From a virus, in the IMG/VR virus record IMGVR_UViG_3300025423_000001, positions 23,119 through 87,118 of that record: a stretch of DNA of 64,000 nucleotides; one strand, written 5' to 3'. Positions 7,018-15,824 of the stretch are shown here, one piece after another. Position numbers and translations under genes: made by a program. The notes beneath the pieces are model-generated. The model was not told where the DNA came from. It saw only the letters and a list, made by a program, of their open reading frames with translations, and did not search any database. The number at the start of each line of letters is the position of its first letter. The first letter of the stretch is position 1.

Positions 7018-9750
7018 TTATATGGGACATCCTCTGTATTGGAAGTAATGCCTGATTTCCTGCTCTTGCTCCTGTGTCAGTTTATCTCCGTTTACAAGCG
7101 GGGAGACAATATTCATCAGAGTTTTCACAGGCTGGCACCAATCAACCAGTTCCAGATACATATCATACATTTCTGTGTCAATAGCCTTGCCATTCTCTAT
7201 CTCAACACCTTTCTGCGGATTGAACAGTTCCACGGCAAGCTGGGCTATTGACTCCTTGTCATCGGGGTTACTCCTCACAAATAGTTGGAACTGCCCCACT
7301 TTGTCCAAGTGGGAAATCAGCTGGCCTGTTGTGGTGTCGTCTGCCCCGAGTATCTTGGTGTCAAAGCTCATCGGCCTCCAATAGGCTGTGACATAAGTAG
7401 TTAGCTTGTTGTAGCTGGCGGCCTTGTCCGGGCTTATCTGTTCAAAGCCCCGCAGAAATGCCAGGTCGGCTATCTTCTCTTTTAGCAGCCTTGCCGTGTT
7501 CCACCGTATCAGTACATTGCTCATGGTGATGGTCTTGTTTCGGATTTCCTTGAAGAATTTGGTGATGTGTTTGAAGTCCTTGTAGTACTTCACATTATTC
7601 TGGGCCACCTTGATAAGCCTAACCAAGGAACTTTCATAAAAGTTAGAAAGCCTGGCATAGTCACTGGTATGGATATGCCCGTAACCTTTTTCTGTAAAGC
7701 GTTCAGGTTTATCTTCAGGTTTTAAACCATATGCATAAAGTCTCCTCAAAGACCCAGCATACCGGCTAAGCAAGGCTGCCGTATGTAACAAAGGCTCAAA
7801 GTCCTGATTGCTCCAGAACACTTCTTCATTCTTCCAGGTGTCCGTGAGGTGTACTGGCATCTCTATCTTCTGCATTTCGTAAGCCCGTTCAAGAGATGTT
7901 AGCTTGGAGTAAGTATCCACAACCCGCGGGGTATGCAGCACTGTCATACCTGTAAGCTTCCTACGCTCCTCAGCCGATTGCTGTGCCTCTTCTGTCTGCT
8001 CTTCAACTTCTTCCTCTTCCTCCAGTTCGTTAGCCTTGAAGTCTTCTGGTACAACAATGTTTTCGTACCACACTTTATCCTGCGATGCATGAATGTAATT
8101 ATGCAATGTGGCCACCTTAGCTTTAATCAACCCGTAGGTACCCAAACCAGCTTTTTGTGATTGCTCTGCAAGCTTCTGCGTATTGGCTTCATCAATCCTT
8201 GGGCTTATCCGAATATCTTCAGCAGTTAGTGGGGTGCCGTCTTCCTTAGGGTTATACTCCAGCTGCAGCAGTATGAAACCTTGTTTGTGTACGTGTGTCA
8301 GTATGTACTTGTTACGCCTATTGGAGATAGGCCCAACATGAATAAGCAACGGCAACCCTTCAGACAAGGCTGTAGTAAAGCCCTGGTAGTACTCGACTTT
8401 CTTCTTGATTTTGCTGCCAGTACGTTCAACAGACATCTTCACAACCCTGCACCAAAGCCCATCCAACAGTTTGTTGTTGTACCTGATTCGTGAATCAACT
8501 GGGTAAGACAGCTCTATCTTACTCATATCCACGATACGGGCCAACCTACCTATCACTGTGTTCTCCTCAGCCCTACTCCACAAGGAATTAGCTGTGGCCT
8601 GTGAGCAGACTCTTAACCAGCGCAGAAAGTCTCTTTCCTTCAGCTCTTGATTGATGGTGTTTTGGGCAATGGATACTACTTCTTGGAAGCGTTGTACTAC
8701 CACTTCACGGGTTTTATCGTCCCAGATAAGTGATTCCCGACTGGGGTTGATGCTGATTTTGTCAGGGTCAACTTTAATGCCGATGTTACCCATCTTATCC
8801 TCAAGCTCCAATTCTTGGAAATTGACATAGCCATAGTTTACACCATTAAGCAGTATGTGTGGCTTAGAGTAGCTGCTATTGCTAGCCAGCACAATCATGT
8901 CGTCTTCATACAGAATGTCAGCTTTCACCGGCACCTCACGTTGAATGCCAGCCTCAACAAGGAATAGCTTTACATTCTTGAAGTACATCAGCTGGCTGGT
9001 AACAGCATCAAGGTATTGAGCCTTATGGTGTTTCTTGGTACCTATCTCAATCTCCAACCCATTCTTGTCGCTGGTACGCCAGTAGTAGCATGTGTAGCCG
9101 TTTGAAAATGTGTATGACGCATTCGACTGCAGCGTCGTGGTATCGCCAACTTGTATCAGTTCCGTGGCCGGCACGATGCTTTCAACGCGGTGGGCATACA
9201 CATTAAATTTGAACTCCATCCCATTGTACCGGCTGGTGATGGTGTAATACGGACAACCGGTAGATAATGGGGATTTGGCCCCGATGCCAAACTTGCCTAA
9301 GGCTTTGGATAGCAGCCTTTTGGAGCTATACCCCAAATTAAAATAATTCTCCAACCTTTTCCCTCCTAAGCCTACACCATGGTCACGAATGACTACATTG
9401 TCCTTGCCCATGTCACCGCCATCTGTGTAAATAACTTCCACTGTGTCTGTGGGAGAAAACCAGTCCAAGTTGTAATAGGCTGCATTAAATCTACTGTCTT
9501 TGTAGATGTCTCCTTCACGCTGTACGAAGTAGTCTTCCTCTTTGGCCTCACCGGAAAGGATGGCCCGGGCAATGTTCTTCTCTGTGATGCTGTCCAGACC
9601 GTTGCTTACAAGCTCACGGATGGTGGACTTAATTGGGTAGGCATACTGGTGTTGCTGTAACACATTCATCATCAGCCCGATGGCATTTGAGTCAATTTCC
9701 TTGGAGAATCCTCCTGATATTTCTGCCGTTTCCTGTGTCAGGATTGCCAT
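7018..9750 (-). CDS. rIIA: rIIA-like GHKL ATPase
   Basis: The 910-residue product opens with a GHKL (HSP90/gyrase B-type) ATPase: the N box TIRELVSNGLDS (43-54) with Glu and Asn, the G1 box IRDHGVGLGG (121-130), and the G2 box LGKFGIGAKSP (151-161). The remainder is long, mixed alpha/beta, with an acidic stretch near the middle. T4 rIIA is shorter (about 725 residues). It works with rIIB in lysis timing and in countering exclusion systems. It is followed by rIIB on the same strand, and its start is overlapped by the end of the gene upstream (9692). Confidence 0.85.
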   Translation of the reverse strand: MAILTQETAEISGGFSKEIDSNAIGLMMNVLQQHQYAYPIKSTIRELVSNGLDSITEKNIARAILSGEAKEEDYFVQREGDIYKDSRFNAAYYNLDWFSPTDTVEVIYTDGGDMGKDNVVIRDHGVGLGGKRLENYFNLGYSSKRLLSKALGKFGIGAKSPLSTGCPYYTITSRYNGMEFKFNVYAHRVESIVPATELIQVGDTTTLQSNASYTFSNGYTCYYWRTSDKNGLEIEIGTKKHHKAQYLDAVTSQLMYFKNVKLFLVEAGIQREVPVKADILYEDDMIVLASNSSYSKPHILLNGVNYGYVNFQELELEDKMGNIGIKVDPDKISINPSRESLIWDDKTREVVVQRFQEVVSIAQNTINQELKERDFLRWLRVCSQATANSLWSRAEENTVIGRLARIVDMSKIELSYPVDSRIRYNNKLLDGLWCRVVKMSVERTGSKIKKKVEYYQGFTTALSEGLPLLIHVGPISNRRNKYILTHVHKQGFILLQLEYNPKEDGTPLTAEDIRISPRIDEANTQKLAEQSQKAGLGTYGLIKAKVATLHNYIHASQDKVWYENIVVPEDFKANELEEEEEVEEQTEEAQQSAEERRKLTGMTVLHTPRVVDTYSKLTSLERAYEMQKIEMPVHLTDTWKNEEVFWSNQDFEPLLHTAALLSRYAGSLRRLYAYGLKPEDKPERFTEKGYGHIHTSDYARLSNFYESSLVRLIKVAQNNVKYYKDFKHITKFFKEIRNKTITMSNVLIRWNTARLLKEKIADLAFLRGFEQISPDKAASYNKLTTYVTAYWRPMSFDTKILGADDTTTGQLISHLDKVGQFQLFVRSNPDDKESIAQLAVELFNPQKGVEIENGKAIDTEMYDMYLELVDWCQPVKTLMNIVSPLVNGDKLTQEQEQEIRHYFQYRGCPI

Positions 9751-9982
9751 ACACTACTGTGTTTTCGATAAAATAATTCAGGTCACACTCATAGCGTGTC
9801 TGAGATAAGTGGTTGCCCAGCTGGAATATCACCAACACTTCCCCGCTCGAGTCCTCCACTGCCAAGCTCTGAAGCTTTCCAAACCTGATGGTTGAGTCCG
9901 GGGCCTCCCAGGATATGTTCCTGTTCTTTAACCCTTCCTCCAGCCTCTGCTCGATTTCTTTGCGTGTTAGCAGTAATGTCAT
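9692..9982 (-). CDS. Hypothetical small protein upstream of rIIA
   Basis: ATG 9982 gives 96 residues starting MTLLLTRKEIEQ. The open frame extends upstream but that part is a shadow of the DUF4406 gene. The protein looks like a compact alpha/beta fold (helix, then strands around SLAVEDSSGEVLVIFQLG). It overlaps the rIIA start by 59 bases and lies within the 3' part of the DUF4406-like gene for 194 bases. Function is unknown. Confidence 0.65.
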   Translation of the reverse strand: MTLLLTRKEIEQRLEEGLKNRNISWEAPDSTIRFGKLQSLAVEDSSGEVLVIFQLGNHLSQTRYECDLNYFIENTVVYGNPDTGNGRNIRRILQGN

Positions 9983-10289
9983 TGTGTGGGATTTCAAATA
10001 AATTGGAATATACTGGGCGTCCAAGTTTTTCAAAAAGACATACTTCCAGCCTTGCACCTAAGCTATCTTCCCAATCATATAGCTTGAAAATGGCATCCAC
10101 TTGTTCCACCAGTATGATAATGTCATTAGCCAAATAATTTTCCCACGCCACTGCACCTTCATGTGGCAGCTTCATAGGATTGATTACATCATGGCCTAAA
10201 CCTTTGACCAAGCGTTCTGCAAAATCAAACTTTTTGTAACAGAGCTTTTCATCTAAGCCTGAAATCTTTCCAGATAGGTATATTGTCAT
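9789..10289 (-). CDS. DUF4406-like / nucleoside deoxyribosyltransferase-like protein
   Basis: ATG 10289 gives 166 residues. The first 95 match the DUF4406 pattern: MTIYLSGKISG at the N-terminus, GHDVINP, then DIIILVEQVDAIFKL and GARLEVCLFEKLGRPVY. This fold is related to nucleoside 2-deoxyribosyltransferases, which cleave or exchange nucleobases. The last 65 residues are Gly-rich and lie on top of the next gene in another frame, so they may be a non-functional tail. A small gene ends 11 bases upstream. Confidence 0.7.
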   Translation of the reverse strand: MTIYLSGKISGLDEKLCYKKFDFAERLVKGLGHDVINPMKLPHEGAVAWENYLANDIIILVEQVDAIFKLYDWEDSLGARLEVCLFEKLGRPVYSNLFEIPHNDITANTQRNRAEAGGRVKEQEHILGGPGLNHQVWKASELGSGGLERGSVGDIPAGQPLISDTL

Positions 10290-10299
10290 AAGTGTGGGG

Positions 10300-10452
10300 T
10301 TAACTCCAGTCTTTGATAAAGGCTGCCGCAGATTCTTGTGGGGTGAGGCCCATTTCCTTGTCAAACTCAACGGTTTCACGGTCAAGTTTTATTTCATAAC
10401 CAGTTTCCTTTACCAGCCTTGATACTTCATCATAGTATTCTTCAAGTGTCAT
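10300..10452 (-). CDS. Very small acidic protein (50 residues)
   Basis: The ORF reads MTLEEYYDEVSRLVKETGYE and on to a stop at 10300, with a strongly acidic, helical composition. Its ATG overlaps the stop codon of the primase gene (ATGA at 10452-10449), and it ends 10 bases before the DUF4406 start. That tight packing supports it being real. No function is recognisable; it could be a small regulator or replication accessory. Confidence 0.65.
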   Translation of the reverse strand: MTLEEYYDEVSRLVKETGYEIKLDRETVEFDKEMGLTPQESAAAFIKDWS

Positions 10453-11399
10453 CTTGTTATAGTTTCCAGCAGCTCTTTAGCCTGCTGCGGTGAATAATCC
10501 CGTGTGAAATCTGATATGTCCTTAGCCTTAGTCTCCACGGGAACGTAGATTTTCGGGTAAGGGTACCATTCTCCACGGTGTTTCATGTCATTGTCAAATA
10601 GCACCAGCTTCCGCTTGTAGTGTGCATCAGCCCAATTGAAAAATGCTTCTGGCATCGGTGTGTTCTCACTCCTTGGAGCCACAGCCTCATAGCCAAAACT
10701 TCTCAGGCACATTACATCTTTCATGCTCTTGGTGATGATGAGTGTGTCTGTGTCGTGTTTCAATTGTTCCATGCCCATCACGTAGTTTTCCTTCAAGTCA
10801 TTCCTGAACTTGTTACCTTTCTGGGCAAGTGGAAAATACAGCTGGTAGCGGTCGTAGATGCGGTAGACGTAGGACTGTGGTGGTGCGAACACCGGTGCTT
10901 TTTGACTGGGTGTCATCCAGTAACAGTAGAGAGGGCTTGTTCGGTACATCGAAAGCTCTGTCTGGCTGATGTTAAACTGTCCCCACCACTTCAAATCTGG
11001 CTGTGTAAGTGCACGGGGCCGGATACGTATGTCAGCCGAGTCTTTGTATGTGGGTCTATGCCTCACTATCTTAGGGCTGGCCTCCATTTGCCCGCCTAAG
11101 CCGAAATCACTCTTAATGCGTGCCACAGCCTCCCACTCAGTTAGGTAGCCATACAGTTTCTTTACAAGCTGAATGATTTCTCCACGTTCTCCCCTACCAC
11201 CACTATCCTTCCACAGAAACTCTCGGTCTGGATACTTCAGGGAAGGATAGATGGCAAAAGAGGGTGTTTCATCATCGTCACGCAACGGAGACAAGTAATT
11301 CTGCTTTATGTCAGGCTCAAACTCTAAGTAATGGCAGTACAATGTGTACTCATCCACGAACTCGAGAATGTTGTCTACATCAATTAGAGTAGTCCCCAT
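10449..11399 (-). CDS. DnaG-type DNA primase (TOPRIM), no clear zinc finger
   Basis: ATG 11399 gives 316 residues. Near residue 40 it has the primase segment SPLRDDDETPSFAIYPS, equivalent to SPFxxxxTPSF of DnaG. Later comes a TOPRIM domain: LIITKSMKDVMCLRSFGYEA with the catalytic Glu position altered to Lys/Ser, LVLFDNDMK with Asp pair, and KDISDF. The usual CHC2 zinc-binding cysteines are absent. The reading frame above 11399 overlaps the next gene and is excluded. It lies beside helicase and SSB-like genes. The variant TOPRIM first motif deserves an alignment. Confidence 0.75.
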   Translation of the reverse strand: MGTTLIDVDNILEFVDEYTLYCHYLEFEPDIKQNYLSPLRDDDETPSFAIYPSLKYPDREFLWKDSGGRGERGEIIQLVKKLYGYLTEWEAVARIKSDFGLGGQMEASPKIVRHRPTYKDSADIRIRPRALTQPDLKWWGQFNISQTELSMYRTSPLYCYWMTPSQKAPVFAPPQSYVYRIYDRYQLYFPLAQKGNKFRNDLKENYVMGMEQLKHDTDTLIITKSMKDVMCLRSFGYEAVAPRSENTPMPEAFFNWADAHYKRKLVLFDNDMKHRGEWYPYPKIYVPVETKAKDISDFTRDYSPQQAKELLETITR

Positions 11400-11418
11400 A
11401 GGATAGAAAGTAAACGGA

Positions 11419-12123
11419 TTAAGCAAACGGGTTCGTGGCCTCGGCAGCTGCCGCTGTAGAGCCACTTTTCTTCTCAGCCTTATCAACTGAAGAAGGGGTG
11501 GGGTCATCTAATCCGTTGTCAATTTCCCATTTGCTAAATTTCACCTTGCTCTGTTCGGCAGGTATGTTGGCATGTTCCACAAACGTCTCGGCAAATTTGC
11601 CTGGGTCAGGAATGGTAGCGAAGTGCTTTTCCTTGCTCTGGCGTATCAGCTTGAAACGGAGTGGTGTGGTTTTGTCGTTCTGGAACGGTGCTATCAGTTG
11701 CACGAACCGGCCAGCGAGGTTGTCGTAGATACGGTTCAACACGTCTTGGTCAAGAATGCGTGTTTCGTAGTTTTCTGGGGTAACGCCCGTGCCTGCAAAT
11801 TGAATGTCAAAGTTATTCAAGTCAATGGCGTCAGTGGTAAGGAACTGCTCAAGTATCTGTGTAAGGATATTCTTGAGCTTCTTCAAGTCCCTGTGCAGCA
11901 TTTCTGCCTTTTGGGCCTGTGTCATTTCCTCTTTCTTAGGTAGCAACGGCCCGAATATCTGCAAGGAAAGGTTTGAGCTGTCACCTACCACGCCCGCTGT
12001 CAGGGCCTCGTCAAACAGGCTCTTCTTACTCGCCTCTGCAAGCTCGATTACCAGCCTTTTCTTGTCATTGATTACTGCACTCTTGATTACAACGTTGTTG
12101 TTGATGCCGACTGTGATTGCCAT
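11419..12123 (-). CDS. Replication-cluster protein with C-terminal NPF motif (SSB candidate)
   Basis: The 234-residue product starts MAITVGINNNVVIKSAV, has a central helical stretch, and a Lys/Ala-rich tail ending in ATNPFA. The neighbouring gene ends in SANPFE, so the NPF ends are probably functional. Single-stranded-DNA-binding proteins commonly end with a short motif carrying a Pro-Phe or terminal Phe that recruits partners. With primase downstream and helicases upstream, an SSB-type role is a reasonable inference, but no OB-fold signature was recognised. Confidence 0.7.
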   Translation of the reverse strand: MAITVGINNNVVIKSAVINDKKRLVIELAEASKKSLFDEALTAGVVGDSSNLSLQIFGPLLPKKEEMTQAQKAEMLHRDLKKLKNILTQILEQFLTTDAIDLNNFDIQFAGTGVTPENYETRILDQDVLNRIYDNLAGRFVQLIAPFQNDKTTPLRFKLIRQSKEKHFATIPDPGKFAETFVEHANIPAEQSKVKFSKWEIDNGLDDPTPSSVDKAEKKSGSTAAAAEATNPFA

Positions 12124-12211
12124 ACTGTATGTATTGGATTTGCGAATTACGAATTGTGAATTTGTAAAAGGAATGGACGGCTAAGTTACTGCCGTCCATT
12201 CTGAAAATGCA

Positions 12212-12985
12212 TTACTCAAATGGGTTGGCAGAAACGGCCATAGCTGCCGCTTCCACTTCCACATCTTCTGCTTCTTGCTGGTTATCAGCCAGTTGTGCCG
12301 CGTTTTGAGCGTCGCCGTCAGCTACAGGCTGTATAGAGCTTAATGGTACCAAAGCGTAAAACGCTGTGTTCTCCCTGCGTTGGGTTGTCACTTGGCCGGC
12401 GTTTTTGCCGCGGCTTACTTTCTTGGGTATGTTAGTGATGGACTTAGCCCAAGGCAAGCCAGTGGCAGGGTTAGCCACAAGCACCAGGTCTACATACTCA
12501 GCACCTGCTACCTCAGCCTGGGCCGGGGTACCGTCTTTGGCTTCCATAGCAGGTTTGTAAAACGTTAGGCCATAGATGTCTTCCACTAACGGTATCAATT
12601 CATCCATACCGAAAGTTTTGGCACCCTGGTCAAGCACTGAGGCTTTAGGTTTGCCAGTCTCTTCGTAGGTAGTGCTTGCAAACAAGTCTACTTTGGGCTG
12701 GTTGCGACTCACTGGGTTTACCAACAGGATACGCTTGGGTGTGGCAAAATGCGGATACAAGTTAGTGTCAATCACATCAAAGCCGTAGCCCACAAATGGA
12801 CTGCTCTTATCTGTGTATTCAAGCTGGAACTTTTCTACCAGCTCGGCTGAAGGATACACGCTTCCGTCACGGAATACGCGGATGGCAAGCCCCTCTGGGT
12901 TGCGTTGCTTTTTGGCCGGTGCCTTACGTGTTGATGTCTGCTCTGCTACATCGCTGAGTGTAGCGCTCATTAGGAAATCTAACAT
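12212..12985 (-). CDS. Replication-cluster protein with C-terminal NPF motif
   Basis: Starting at ATG 12985 (or ATG 12970, MSATLSD) it is about 257 residues. The N-terminal 30 are basic and Ala/Lys-rich. The middle has a beta-rich domain with VFRDGSVYPSAELVEKF and YGFDVID. The tail is acidic (EAEDVEVEAAA) and ends SANPFE. An acidic tail before a Phe-containing tip is typical of phage ssDNA-binding proteins such as T7 gp2.5, but sequence similarity was not established. It precedes the other NPF gene by 88 bases. Confidence 0.7.
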   Translation of the reverse strand: MLDFLMSATLSDVAEQTSTRKAPAKKQRNPEGLAIRVFRDGSVYPSAELVEKFQLEYTDKSSPFVGYGFDVIDTNLYPHFATPKRILLVNPVSRNQPKVDLFASTTYEETGKPKASVLDQGAKTFGMDELIPLVEDIYGLTFYKPAMEAKDGTPAQAEVAGAEYVDLVLVANPATGLPWAKSITNIPKKVSRGKNAGQVTTQRRENTAFYALVPLSSIQPVADGDAQNAAQLADNQQEAEDVEVEAAAMAVSANPFE

Positions 12986-13029
12986 ATACTTGAAATTGAA
13001 AACTGAATGATTAATGAATTGGCTGTGGC

Positions 13030-13623
13030 TTAATAAACCTTGCCGTGTTTATGTGGGCGGGATTGGTTGTACCTGAGCTTCCAAGCTACGTGCTGTTCAA
13101 GGTTGATGTTGTACCAAGTACAGAATTTGAAAATAACTGCCAGTACATATCCCCATTGACAGATTGCATTGTGCTTATTCATCATTAACACAACTACATC
13201 TACAATACGAAGAACATCAGCGGCAAAGTTTCCAGAAGATTCTCCTGTAACATTGTGGTCTTCTAAAGGAATTTCAAAACCATGACAGTAGTCCAGGATA
13301 CGGATTACAGTGTCAGCAATTTCATCTTCCACTGTGTCTTTCACTGTACTTAAGAAGCAATCAAGCCACTCAGCATCTGTGTTTACAGAAGACAGAAGAC
13401 TATATTCTGCTGTACTGATTTCGCCACGTAAGAACTTTAATGCTTGATGGTTTTTGTCAGCCAAAGCCCTCCGTCCTTTTCTGTCAGCTTCTACAGCTTC
13501 ACTCAGTTCAGTGATAATCAGCATCACCATTTCGCCTTTGTTACGGTCTTGCCCGGCTTCCCAAAAGCCTTTGGCTACATTGGTGTCGTAAATTTCCTTT
13601 TGGAATTTTAGTATATTTTGCAT
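13030..13623 (-). CDS. MazG-like nucleotide pyrophosphohydrolase
   Basis: The 197-residue product has the all-alpha NTP-PPase metal sites: ELSEAVEADRKGRR at about 39-52 (ExxE-type) and VEDEIADTVIRILDYC at about 98-113 (ExxD-type). The C-terminus LRYNQSRPHKHGKVY matches phage MazG-like proteins. These enzymes hydrolyse NTPs or dNTPs to monophosphates. Phages may use them to lower (p)ppGpp or clear non-canonical nucleotides. It starts one base after the stop of the ThyX remnant. The middle is longer than usual. Confidence 0.8.
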   Translation of the reverse strand: MQNILKFQKEIYDTNVAKGFWEAGQDRNKGEMVMLIITELSEAVEADRKGRRALADKNHQALKFLRGEISTAEYSLLSSVNTDAEWLDCFLSTVKDTVEDEIADTVIRILDYCHGFEIPLEDHNVTGESSGNFAADVLRIVDVVVLMMNKHNAICQWGYVLAVIFKFCTWYNINLEQHVAWKLRYNQSRPHKHGKVY

Positions 13624-13624
13624 A

Positions 13625-13786
13625 CTATGCTTGTTTAATTACACGGCTGCTGGCCGAATTGCGGCTGAACATGCGGTGTGTGTTGAACTCTGCCAGCACA
13701 ATGCGTGGGAACCAGAGCAGGAATGATGTGATACGCTGCCCGAACTCGTTACGGGAGTCAGCGATGACTTTAGCTTCTATGGCCAT
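13625..13786 (-). pseudogene. thyX: N-terminal remnant of flavin-dependent thymidylate synthase ThyX
   Basis: The 53-codon frame reads MAIEAKVIADSRNEFGQR at the start and contains AEFNTHRMFSRNSASSR, which is the N-terminal block of ThyX proteins found in phages and spirochaetes. It then stops at TAG, one base before the MazG start. Full ThyX is 200-300 residues and carries its dUMP and FAD sites later, so this piece cannot be a complete enzyme. The rest of the gene is not in the window. It may be a truncated pseudogene, or a short protein kept for another reason. Confidence 0.7.
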
Positions 13787-13788
13787 GG

Positions 13789-14643
13789 TTAAGCGAATAT
13801 AGCTTTCGAAATTTTTAAGGCTGATTTAACTCCTTCAGGTAGAGCAGAGTTTGCTGGCGCTGCAGACAAAGTAGCTGGGTCAATTCCAAATACCTCCGGG
13901 TAGATGGTAGTCCAACTGAATGGCAAGTCTTTACCAGCCAAATACTTCTGTCTGGCACCCATCACTGCACCATCGTAGGTTTGGAATGACATCCTCAGTT
14001 CGCCTTTGTTGTTGCGGTAGAGGTATGTGATGGCATCTGCCCGCGCACATACAATAGATGAAAGCTTACCGGTGAGGGAAATGTCATTCACTTTCACTTC
14101 AGCTCCATCTTTCGTGGCTATCAGCTTTTCCTTCACATGTACAATCAGGATGAGGTACGGGCAACAGGCTGCGTAAGCATCTATCACATCCATCACTTCC
14201 TGGCGTAAGTAGTAATAGCCGCCCCCATTGGGCAGTTCCAATACAGACCGCCCTTTGAACGATTTGCCGATGGTGGTTTCTTTGTAAGCTTCAGTGGCAG
14301 ATAGCTCGGCCATGTCTTCCACAGCATCTATCGTGTCAATGGCTATGAATGTATACGGAAACTGGGCTAAGCCTGGCTTACCTACCAGCTTGGCTCCGGC
14401 ATCTTTAATCAGCTTTGGTACGTATTTTACCTGGGCCATATTGTCAACCTTCATGGCTGTGGTCTCATAGGTGTCTGTGCCATGAGGCTGCTCAGCGTCC
14501 ACAATAAGGCAGTCAGCCATCTTGGCTAACTCTGTAAGTTGCTCTGTCTTTCCCACCTTGGGAAGGCTGTACATGATAAGGATTTTAGGGCCAATCCTTG
14601 TGGCCTTGACGGGGTTAGCCCGTGTTGGGAGTGTTACGCTCAT
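13789..14643 (-). CDS. RecA-fold ATPase of AAA_24/Sak4 type
   Basis: The 284-residue product has a Walker A SLPKVGKTE (26-34) and a Walker B YTFIAIDTID (about 97-106), then LILIVHVKEK and GKLSSIVCARADAITYLYR, as in phage nucleotide-binding AAA_24 proteins. Members such as Sak4 anneal single strands and help recombination with SSB. It overlaps the DnaB-like helicase gene by four bases (ATGA), placing it in the replication/recombination operon. Confidence 0.8.
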   Translation of the reverse strand: MSVTLPTRANPVKATRIGPKILIMYSLPKVGKTEQLTELAKMADCLIVDAEQPHGTDTYETTAMKVDNMAQVKYVPKLIKDAGAKLVGKPGLAQFPYTFIAIDTIDAVEDMAELSATEAYKETTIGKSFKGRSVLELPNGGGYYYLRQEVMDVIDAYAACCPYLILIVHVKEKLIATKDGAEVKVNDISLTGKLSSIVCARADAITYLYRNNKGELRMSFQTYDGAVMGARQKYLAGKDLPFSWTTIYPEVFGIDPATLSAAPANSALPEGVKSALKISKAIFA

Positions 14644-15824
14644 AATGTGTCTAATCGTTTAGCTTCGTCAATGAAGAATTGTAAGGCTGGGTCTAAAGGA
14701 TGCTCAGGTAAGTCCCAGAACATCCCGGCTATTGGGTTCATAAACAAGGGAAACATCTTGTCTGCAGGGCCGTATCTATTTTTCATGAGATAGGCTGCCA
14801 GTAGATGCGATTGTAAGTCGTCAACTGTATAACCGTGGAAGGTCTTTAGGTTATATTGTATAGGCTTCACTAAGCCTATTACAACATCCCCATCGCGATA
14901 AGTGTATGAGCTGTCGCCAAAATCTAATCTCTGTGGAGCAATAGCTACCTCAGTTCGCTTTTGCTCCCTGTAAGCACTCATCATGCTTGTGGAGAACTGC
15001 TGGATTTGAACAATTGTAGCTTGAAAGATATTACGGAGCTGTACAGAGTACATACTCCACCTATCCATGATTGCTTTGGTGTTGATAGCTCCAGCTTCCA
15101 CGTTGATAAGCGCCAAATGGTCTACTACCACAAGAGTGAAAGCCCGGGGGTCGTTAGGTTTAAAGCTGCGTATCATGCCTTTCTTCTTACCTTCCTTCGG
15201 CACATCACGAATGACAGTGCCTATCTTCTCGTAGTGGTCTTCAATCAGCTTATTCAGCATGCCTGTAGGATGTAGCATGTGGTCAATGATGTCAATGTCT
15301 TGTAACATCTCCTCTACCATAGCATACCCCCTAAGCACCATCCGCAGATGCACGTCGGACAAAGGCTGTCCAGGAATACGACCTAAGATGTAGTCAGAGG
15401 ATAAATCTGCTTTGTACATACGCTTAATCCATTGGCACACCCATCTGGCTTTCTTTTCTGTAGCTGAAATCTCAAAGCTGAAGTACTTCACATACAGCTT
15501 GATACCCAGCCTTTTGCAGGCAATCCAGAGGGAAAACAGGTACATAAAGTCTGCAATAGTGGTCTTACCGACGCCGCTGTCAGCCCCGATAAGGATATAC
15601 CTACCCCTGTGTGTGCCGTGGATGTATTTGTTAATATCCTTCAAACCATTGTCCAACCCTTCATTCAAGCCTTGCCTGCCACGGTTCACAGTGTCAATGA
15701 ACGTGTCCTCCTTCTTAACAGCCCACTGCTTTTCTAACTCAGCCCATTCAACCTCTTCATCAGGAATTTCCCATGTGACCTTTGGCTTAGCCCCGCCTAT
15801 ACCGGTTGAATTCTGTGTTTCCAT
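14640..15824 (-). CDS. DnaB-like replicative helicase (SF4)
   Basis: The 394-residue product has Walker A GADSGVGKTT (80-89), an acidic motif YFSFEIS typical of DnaB H1a, and Walker B TLVVVDHLALI. A GDSSYTYRDGDVVIGL segment matches the late DnaB motifs. It lacks the N-terminal DnaB domain, like other compact phage helicases. It probably unwinds at the fork with the primase encoded at 10449-11399. Its start overlaps the end of the upstream small gene. Confidence 0.8.
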   Translation of the reverse strand: METQNSTGIGGAKPKVTWEIPDEEVEWAELEKQWAVKKEDTFIDTVNRGRQGLNEGLDNGLKDINKYIHGTHRGRYILIGADSGVGKTTIADFMYLFSLWIACKRLGIKLYVKYFSFEISATEKKARWVCQWIKRMYKADLSSDYILGRIPGQPLSDVHLRMVLRGYAMVEEMLQDIDIIDHMLHPTGMLNKLIEDHYEKIGTVIRDVPKEGKKKGMIRSFKPNDPRAFTLVVVDHLALINVEAGAINTKAIMDRWSMYSVQLRNIFQATIVQIQQFSTSMMSAYREQKRTEVAIAPQRLDFGDSSYTYRDGDVVIGLVKPIQYNLKTFHGYTVDDLQSHLLAAYLMKNRYGPADKMFPLFMNPIAGMFWDLPEHPLDPALQFFIDEAKRLDTL

